Of a DNA stretch of 64,000 nt, positions 57,669-64,000 are shown in pieces. Made by a program: the position numbers and the translations under genes. How positions within the stretch are numbered: the stretch's first letter is position 1; each line of letters starts with the position of its first letter. The stretch is from Photobacterium halotolerans DSM 18316 (GTDB taxonomy: Bacteria; Pseudomonadota; Gammaproteobacteria; Enterobacterales; Vibrionaceae): NCBI RefSeq assembly GCF_000425165.1, contig NZ_KE384321.1, positions 316,235 through 380,234 on the forward strand, in the 5' to 3' direction. Below the pieces are notes generated by a model. The model had not been told where the DNA came from. It was given only the letters and a program-made list of their open reading frames with translations, and did no database searches.

Positions 57669-58568
57669 ATGTTTTCAGGAATGCTTTTTATTTTCCTGCC
57701 ACTTATCGTTGGCTACCTCATACCGGTCAGGAAAGACGCAGTACTTCAGTTTATTCACGCGCAGACATCACGCCTGGTGCTGGTGATTCTGTCACTGATG
57801 GGGCTGAGCCTGGCCGGTCTGGACAATCTGGGCGAGAATCTCAGTCAGATCCTGTTATACACAGTCACCTTCTTTCTCTGTATCAGCGCAGGTAATCTGC
57901 TGGTACTGCCGTTGCTTGATAAACGCTATCCACTGAAAACAGAGCATAGCCACCAGCAGCTTCCCAAGGCCAAGATGTTGCTGGAATCAGCCAAGCTGAT
58001 ATTAGTCGTCGCCGCCGGGCTCATTGTGGGTCTGTTGCTGAACATGGATTTGAGCTGGGTTGACCGGGCCAGTGAAATCATTCTGTTACTGCTGCTGTTT
58101 TTAATCGGCATCCAGCTACGTAACAGTGGCATGACGCTGCGACAGATCCTGCTCAACAAGCAAGGTATGCTGATCGCTTTAGTGATTATTGTAACCTCTT
58201 TACCTGGCGGGTTGCTCGCCGCCTGGCTGTTGGGCATTCCCCTGAACCACGGACTGGCGATGGCTTCCGGATTCGGCTGGTATTCACTGGCAGGCATTTT
58301 GATGGGAGATGGTCTTGGACCTGTATACGGTGGCGCATCATTCTTGAATGAGCTGCTGCGGGAGCTGGTTGCTTTAACCATGATACCCGCGGTAATTTCA
58401 CGCTTTCCCAACACAGCCATCGGCTATGCCGGCGCAACAGCAATGGACTTCACTTTACCGATTATCCAGAACTGCGGCGGTATTCGCTGCGTCCCGATTG
58501 CGATCGTCAGCGGATTCATTCTCAGCCTGTTGGTACCGGTACTGATGCTGTTCTTTCTGTCGCTTTAA
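57669..58568 (+). CDS. lysO: L-lysine exporter LysO (YbjE)
   Basis: A 299-residue inner-membrane exporter of lysine, with around eight hydrophobic helices; length equals E. coli LysO. LLLFLIGIQLRNSG and ASGFGWYSLAGILMGDGLGP are family hallmarks, with acidic residues such as GDGLGP lying in the membrane domain. The ATG has TAAGGA 5 bases upstream; the frame extends 19 codons further without a site. E. coli lysO is regulated by ArgR and lysine; nothing comparable is certain here. Confidence 0.93.
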   Translation: MFSGMLFIFLPLIVGYLIPVRKDAVLQFIHAQTSRLVLVILSLMGLSLAGLDNLGENLSQILLYTVTFFLCISAGNLLVLPLLDKRYPLKTEHSHQQLPKAKMLLESAKLILVVAAGLIVGLLLNMDLSWVDRASEIILLLLLFLIGIQLRNSGMTLRQILLNKQGMLIALVIIVTSLPGGLLAAWLLGIPLNHGLAMASGFGWYSLAGILMGDGLGPVYGGASFLNELLRELVALTMIPAVISRFPNTAIGYAGATAMDFTLPIIQNCGGIRCVPIAIVSGFILSLLVPVLMLFFLSL

Positions 58569-58616
58569 ACCATAGTAAAAATCCGCCGCCATCGGCGGTG
58601 GAAGAAGTGACAACAA

Positions 58617-58640
58617 AAAGCCTGGCAACTGCCAGGCTTT
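58617..58640. terminator. Bidirectional terminator between lysO and ptsG
   Basis: AAAGCCTGGCA / TGCCAGGCTTT forms a near-continuous 9-11 bp stem, with A-rich and TTTGTTT flanks, between convergent genes. Confidence 0.85.
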
Positions 58641-58672
58641 GTTTATGGTTAAAGGAAAACCGTCACCGCAAA

Positions 58673-60526
<1,854 letters not shown>

Positions 60527-60552
60527 AAAAAAGGAGCCTGAGCTCCTTTTTT
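60527..60552 (-). terminator. Terminator of the mltG-tmk-holB-tatD operon
   Basis: The perfect 11-bp stem AAAAAAGGAGC / GCTCCTTTTTT with a 4-nt loop lies 7 bases past the tatD stop. Confidence 0.92.
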
Positions 60553-60559
60553 ACCTGTT

Positions 60560-61336
60560 TTAGCGTTTTGCCTGCGAAAAAAGTCGGAAAAAGTTTTCAC
60601 TCGACACTCGGGCAACCTCAGCGCCAGAAACCCCTTTCAGCAGGCCTATATACTCTGCAACTTCTTTGACATAAGCAGGCTGATTTTCTTTACCGCGATA
60701 AGGTACAGGCGCCAGGTAAGGTGAATCGGTTTCCACCAACAGCCGCTCCAGAGGCAGACGGCTCACCACATCTTTCAGCTCAGCGGCTTTGTTAAAGGTC
60801 ACAATCCCAGAGATAGAGATGTAGAAGCCCAGCTCAATTGCCGCTTCGGCCATTTCCAGGCTTTCAGTGAAACAATGCAATACACCGCCGCAGCGCTCAG
60901 CGCCTTCTTCGCGCAAAATACGAATGGTATCTTCACGCGCCATGCGGGTGTGAATGATCAACGGCTTGTTCAGCTCAACCGCCAAACGGATATGCTGACG
61001 GAAAATATCCTGTTGCTGTTCGGCCAATTCAGGTTGGTAGTGGTAATCCAACCCGGTTTCACCAATAGCGACCACTTTATCATCACTGGCATATTGCCTC
61101 AGTTGGTCGTAATCAAAGCCAGCTTCAATATCCAGCGGATGCACCCCACAAGATGCAAACACATTATCGAAAGGGGCGATCATTTCCATCATGGCAGGGA
61201 AACTGTTCAGGGTGACACCGACAGACAGAAAATACTCTACCCCCCGAGCCTGTGCTTTTGCCAGTACGTCTGCGACATCAGTATGCAGTTCGTTGTAATT
61301 CAATTTATCAAGGTGGCAATGGGAATCTACTAGCAC
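60560..61336 (-). CDS. TatD family metal-dependent DNase YcfH
   Basis: A 258-residue TIM-barrel metallohydrolase of the YcfH/TatD family. LVDSHCHLD supplies the first metal ligands, GETGLDYHY the bridging Glu, IIHTRMA and LHCFTES the next His, and LVETDSPYLAP the catalytic Asp. The start is a GTG with AGAGGAT about 6 bases upstream, giving VLVDSHCHLD; a 13-codon longer frame overlaps holB. It is last of the pabC-mltG-tmk-holB-ycfH type operon. Confidence 0.94.
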   Translation of the reverse strand: MLVDSHCHLDKLNYNELHTDVADVLAKAQARGVEYFLSVGVTLNSFPAMMEMIAPFDNVFASCGVHPLDIEAGFDYDQLRQYASDDKVVAIGETGLDYHYQPELAEQQQDIFRQHIRLAVELNKPLIIHTRMAREDTIRILREEGAERCGGVLHCFTESLEMAEAAIELGFYISISGIVTFNKAAELKDVVSRLPLERLLVETDSPYLAPVPYRGKENQPAYVKEVAEYIGLLKGVSGAEVARVSSENFFRLFSQAKR

Positions 61337-61364
61337 CTGAATATCCTCTCGCGTTTCGGTGTAT

Positions 61365-62327
61365 TTATGTTGCACTGATAAAGCCTGACAACCAGTCAGA
61401 GATCAACAACTCATCATTCAGACCGGGATGGGTTTCCAGTTCCCGAATCAGGGCATTGAGCCCTTTTATCTGCGCCAGCAATGTAGCCGTGGTCAGTTGC
61501 CCCGCGACCTGCCTGACCAAAGGGGCTGATTCACAATGAATCAAGTGCTGCTCGGCACCTTGCTGCACTTTCAGACAGTCAACCAGAAAATAACTCAGCC
61601 ATTTCAGGCTTGAGTGACCATCTTTCATGCAGCTGTCCGCCACACTGAACAGGCCACTATAAGGCGGAGACAAAAATTGATGAAAGCCGGTCAGCAAATG
61701 CTGATGGCGGATATCCTGTCCCTGCTCAATAAACGCTAAGGCTGCCAGGGGCGCATTGCCGTTAAGCCGTACCGCCTCCAGTTTGATTGACTGCATCAGT
61801 TTATTTTCAACCCAGCGCTTCACATCCTGCTCAGGCGGCAGAGGCAGACGCCACTTGTTACAGCGGCTGTTAATCGTTGGCAGTAAGCGATCCAGCTCAG
61901 TGGCAGTTAAGATGAACTGGCAGTTTGCCGGCGGTTCTTCCAGTGTTTTCAGTAAAGCATTCGCCGCTGCCTCGCCCATATGCTCTGACTGCTCAATCAG
62001 TACCACACGCTTACCGCCGAGCTGGGAGGTTTCCCACGCCCAGTGATGACACTGACGAACCATATCAACGCCGATGGCTTTGCCATCCTGCGGACTGATA
62101 CTGTGGCAATCCGGGTGGGTACCGGCTTCAAACAGCTGGCAGCTGTGGCAGATCCCGCAGGGCTCTTTGACACCGTTCCGGCAGAGCACGGTTTTTGCCA
62201 GCTGCCGTATCAGCACGTCCCCGGCGCACCCGGCAGGTGAAATCAACAGCATGGCGTGATGCAGACGATCCTGACTCAAAAGCTGCTGCCATTGCTGCCA
62301 GACCGTTGTCAGCCAGGGATAACTCAT
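61365..62327 (-). CDS. holB: DNA polymerase III subunit delta prime HolB
   Basis: A 320-residue clamp-loader subunit. The AAA+ core lacks a functional Walker A, as expected ([11 protein letters not shown]). The zinc module [15 protein letters not shown] near 49-64 and the SRC motif in TINSRCNKW are conserved, with [12 protein letters not shown] nearby. The ATG overlaps the tmk stop by 4 bases. Confidence 0.95.
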   Translation of the reverse strand: MSYPWLTTVWQQWQQLLSQDRLHHAMLLISPAGCAGDVLIRQLAKTVLCRNGVKEPCGICHSCQLFEAGTHPDCHSISPQDGKAIGVDMVRQCHHWAWETSQLGGKRVVLIEQSEHMGEAAANALLKTLEEPPANCQFILTATELDRLLPTINSRCNKWRLPLPPEQDVKRWVENKLMQSIKLEAVRLNGNAPLAALAFIEQGQDIRHQHLLTGFHQFLSPPYSGLFSVADSCMKDGHSSLKWLSYFLVDCLKVQQGAEQHLIHCESAPLVRQVAGQLTTATLLAQIKGLNALIRELETHPGLNDELLISDWLSGFISAT

Positions 62328-62962
62328 GCTGACTCCTGCTGAGCCAGCCAGGCACTCAACTGCTGGCGGATATCCGACGTCACGGCTTCCAGCGATTGGG
62401 ACGCATCAATAATCACCACTTTGGGATTATTGCGTGACAGCGCTAAAAACCGCTCCCGGGTTCGCTCGAAGAAAGACAAGTCCATTTTTTCGATGCGATC
62501 CAAAGCCCCGCGCCCCCGAGCCCGCGACAGGCCCAGCTCAGGATCAATGTCCATATAAATGGTCAGATCCGGTTCGAAATCGCCAAGCACCATGGTTTTA
62601 ATCCCAGACATCAGCTCAGAGTCGAATCCCCTGCCGCCGCCCTGGTAAGCCTGCGACGACATATCATGGCGATCACCCACCACCCAATGACCAGCACGCA
62701 GGGCAGGTTTAATGACATTTTCAACCAGCTGGCTGCGCGCCGCATACAGTAACAGCAACTCAGCCATATCCGTCAATGGCTCTTCCGGGTGCCCTTCTTT
62801 CACCAGCGCCCGCATTTGTTCTGCCAGAGGAGTTCCGCCTGGTTCTCGGGTAGACTGAATGTCGGTGATCCCCCGTGCCGCGAGCGTGTCCAGCACTGTT
62901 GTTATCGCGGTACTTTTACCCGCCCCTTCCAGGCCTTCGATGACGATAAATTTTCCGTTCAT
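62324..62962 (-). CDS. tmk: Thymidylate kinase
   Basis: A 212-residue kinase converting dTMP to dTDP. The P-loop is [14 protein letters not shown] near residue 8-20, DRH with [14 protein letters not shown] binds the substrate, and the LID region contains [12 protein letters not shown]. It begins one base after the mltG stop and overlaps holB by 4 bases, so all three are coupled. Confidence 0.98.
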   Translation of the reverse strand: MNGKFIVIEGLEGAGKSTAITTVLDTLAARGITDIQSTREPGGTPLAEQMRALVKEGHPEEPLTDMAELLLLYAARSQLVENVIKPALRAGHWVVGDRHDMSSQAYQGGGRGFDSELMSGIKTMVLGDFEPDLTIYMDIDPELGLSRARGRGALDRIEKMDLSFFERTRERFLALSRNNPKVVIIDASQSLEAVTSDIRQQLSAWLAQQESA

Positions 62963-63973
62963 TTATTGTTTTAATATCTTTAGATAATGGCGAACAGCAC
63001 GATTATGCTCGCTTAATGTTGTTGAGAAAGTATGGCCACCTTTTCCGTCGGCCACAAAATAGTAGTAGCCGGTCCGGGCCGGTTTCACGGTGGCAATCAC
63101 TGAGGCCGCACTCGGCATGGCGATGGGTGTGGGTGGTAAACCGTCTATGGTATAGGTGTTATAGGGGGTCGGGGTCCGCAAATCTTTTCTGCGAATATTG
63201 CCGTCAAATTTTTCCCCTAAGCCATAAATCACCGTCGGATCCGTCTGAAGACGCATCCCTTTGTGCAGACGGTTCATAAAGACAGATGACACCTTAGCCC
63301 GCTCTTCATCAACCGCCGTTTCTTTCTCGATAATGGAAGCCATAATCAGGACTTCGTAAGGATTATTGAGCGGGATCGAGTCGTCCCTGTCTTTCCAGGC
63401 ATTATCAAGCAGCTCTGTCATATGCTTATAGGCGCGTTTAAGCAAAGCCAGATCAGAAGTACCTGCTGTATAGTGATAGGTTTCCGGTAACAAATACCCT
63501 TCCAGCTTATCAACATCGGCGCCGATAGCTTTGGCGATATCCCTTTCTGTCATCTGGGTCGTGTCGTTCTTCAGCATCGGAGCTTTTTCCAGCTCAGCCA
63601 GCCAATCTGAAAAACGGCCTCCCTCCAGTAAGGTGATCGAAAACTGGTGCTCTTTGCCCGAAGCGACGGTTCGCAGGATATCGCGCAGAGTACGCGCCTG
63701 CTCAATGGAATACGTGCCCGCTTTGATTTGAGCCAGTTGCGGTTCGATCCGTCCGATCCAGCGCGTCCAGGGAGAGTCGGCAATCAGCCCCATCTGAGTC
63801 AGCTGGTAAAGCAACCCTCGGAAGGTGGAGCCCTGTCTGACCGTCAGATATGGCTCAGTATTTTTTAACAACGGCTGATCAATACTTGCTTTTACCTGCA
63901 CATACGTCCAACCTGCACCGCCTGCCAGAATGGCCCCCAGCAATACAAACACCAATGCCAGTTTCTTTAGCAC
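62963..63973 (-). CDS. mltG: Endolytic murein transglycosylase MltG
   Basis: A 336-residue inner-membrane protein which cuts nascent glycan strands and sets their length. A single N-terminal helix (about 4-25) anchors a periplasmic YceG domain with a LysM-like subdomain (about 40-100). MASIIEKETAVDEERAKVSSVFMNRL holds the catalytic Glu, followed by LQTDPTVIYGL and TPYNTYTIDGLPPTPI. The start is a GTG with AGAGG 9 bases upstream. It heads the mltG-tmk-holB-tatD unit; pabC would lie beyond the window edge. Confidence 0.96.
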   Translation of the reverse strand: MLKKLALVFVLLGAILAGGAGWTYVQVKASIDQPLLKNTEPYLTVRQGSTFRGLLYQLTQMGLIADSPWTRWIGRIEPQLAQIKAGTYSIEQARTLRDILRTVASGKEHQFSITLLEGGRFSDWLAELEKAPMLKNDTTQMTERDIAKAIGADVDKLEGYLLPETYHYTAGTSDLALLKRAYKHMTELLDNAWKDRDDSIPLNNPYEVLIMASIIEKETAVDEERAKVSSVFMNRLHKGMRLQTDPTVIYGLGEKFDGNIRRKDLRTPTPYNTYTIDGLPPTPIAMPSAASVIATVKPARTGYYYFVADGKGGHTFSTTLSEHNRAVRHYLKILKQ

Positions 63974-64000
63974 GTGTACAACCTCTTCGTTATCGCTTTT

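Overview
The window reads as an uninterrupted chromosomal stretch from a gammaproteobacterium of the Vibrionaceae, most like the Photobacterium / Grimontia / Enterovibrio side of the family. The grounds are the VC2046-type protein, the EAL-HDOD protein, a His-rich ZnuA, a TfoX-type competence regulator, and enterobacterial-type gene orders interleaved with vibrio-type genes. The genus is inferred from gene content only. I see no insertion sequence, prophage, CRISPR array, rRNA or tRNA. Almost every gene is intact, and many intergenic gaps end in clean intrinsic terminators.

Layout. 0.1-3.4 kb: ruvC, yebC and aspS on the minus strand. 3.7-6.5 kb: a DUF72 (YecE) protein and the tRNA wobble-uridine genes cmoA and cmoB. 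6.5-9.9 kb: a three-gene envelope system made of a retropepsin-like lipoprotein, an inactive transglutaminase fused to seven membrane helices, and a RimK-like ATP-grasp ligase. 10-12.7 kb: a MalY/PatB-type aminotransferase, a VC2046-like protein and a degenerate short-chain dehydrogenase. 12.8-17 kb: adhE with an FNR-type box, and a voltage-gated potassium channel ending in a zinc ribbon. 17.1-22.1 kb: cysS, ppiB, lpxH, an EAL-HDOD protein and ychJ. 22.1-29.6 kb: the complete histidine operon hisLGDCBHAFI with its attenuator. 29.6-34.5 kb: tdk, an NhaC-family transporter under a lysine riboswitch, hns, mltB and ycgL. 34.7-45.2 kb: minCDE, rnd, fadD, an alpha/beta hydrolase, slp, a small unknown gene, tsaB, yoaA and purU. 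45.2-54.7 kb: yecM, argS, a diguanylate cyclase, DUF924, a HIT-family protein, mepM-znuA divergent from znuCB around a Zur operator, and a small four-cysteine secreted protein. 54.9-64 kb: a TfoX-family regulator, a LON-domain protein, an HDOD protein, lysO, ptsG, and the mltG-tmk-holB-tatD operon.

Regulation is readable at several points: his leader-peptide attenuation with all five mutually exclusive pairing segments; a lysine aptamer whose expression platform is a hairpin covering the Shine-Dalgarno of the transporter gene; a perfect 15-bp Zur palindrome; an FNR-type box upstream of adhE; CRP-type sites upstream of ptsG and the degenerate dehydrogenase; and a LexA-like box against the yoaA start codon. 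Lysine appears twice, with a riboswitch-controlled likely importer and the exporter LysO.

Many start codons were moved from the longest reading frame to an internal ATG, GTG or TTG, chosen by Shine-Dalgarno, family length and alignment to remembered E. coli homologues. The part most deserving experimental attention is the retropepsin / transglutaminase-7TM / ATP-grasp trio. Such genes have been recognised by comparative genomics, but to my knowledge the reaction they perform has not been established.
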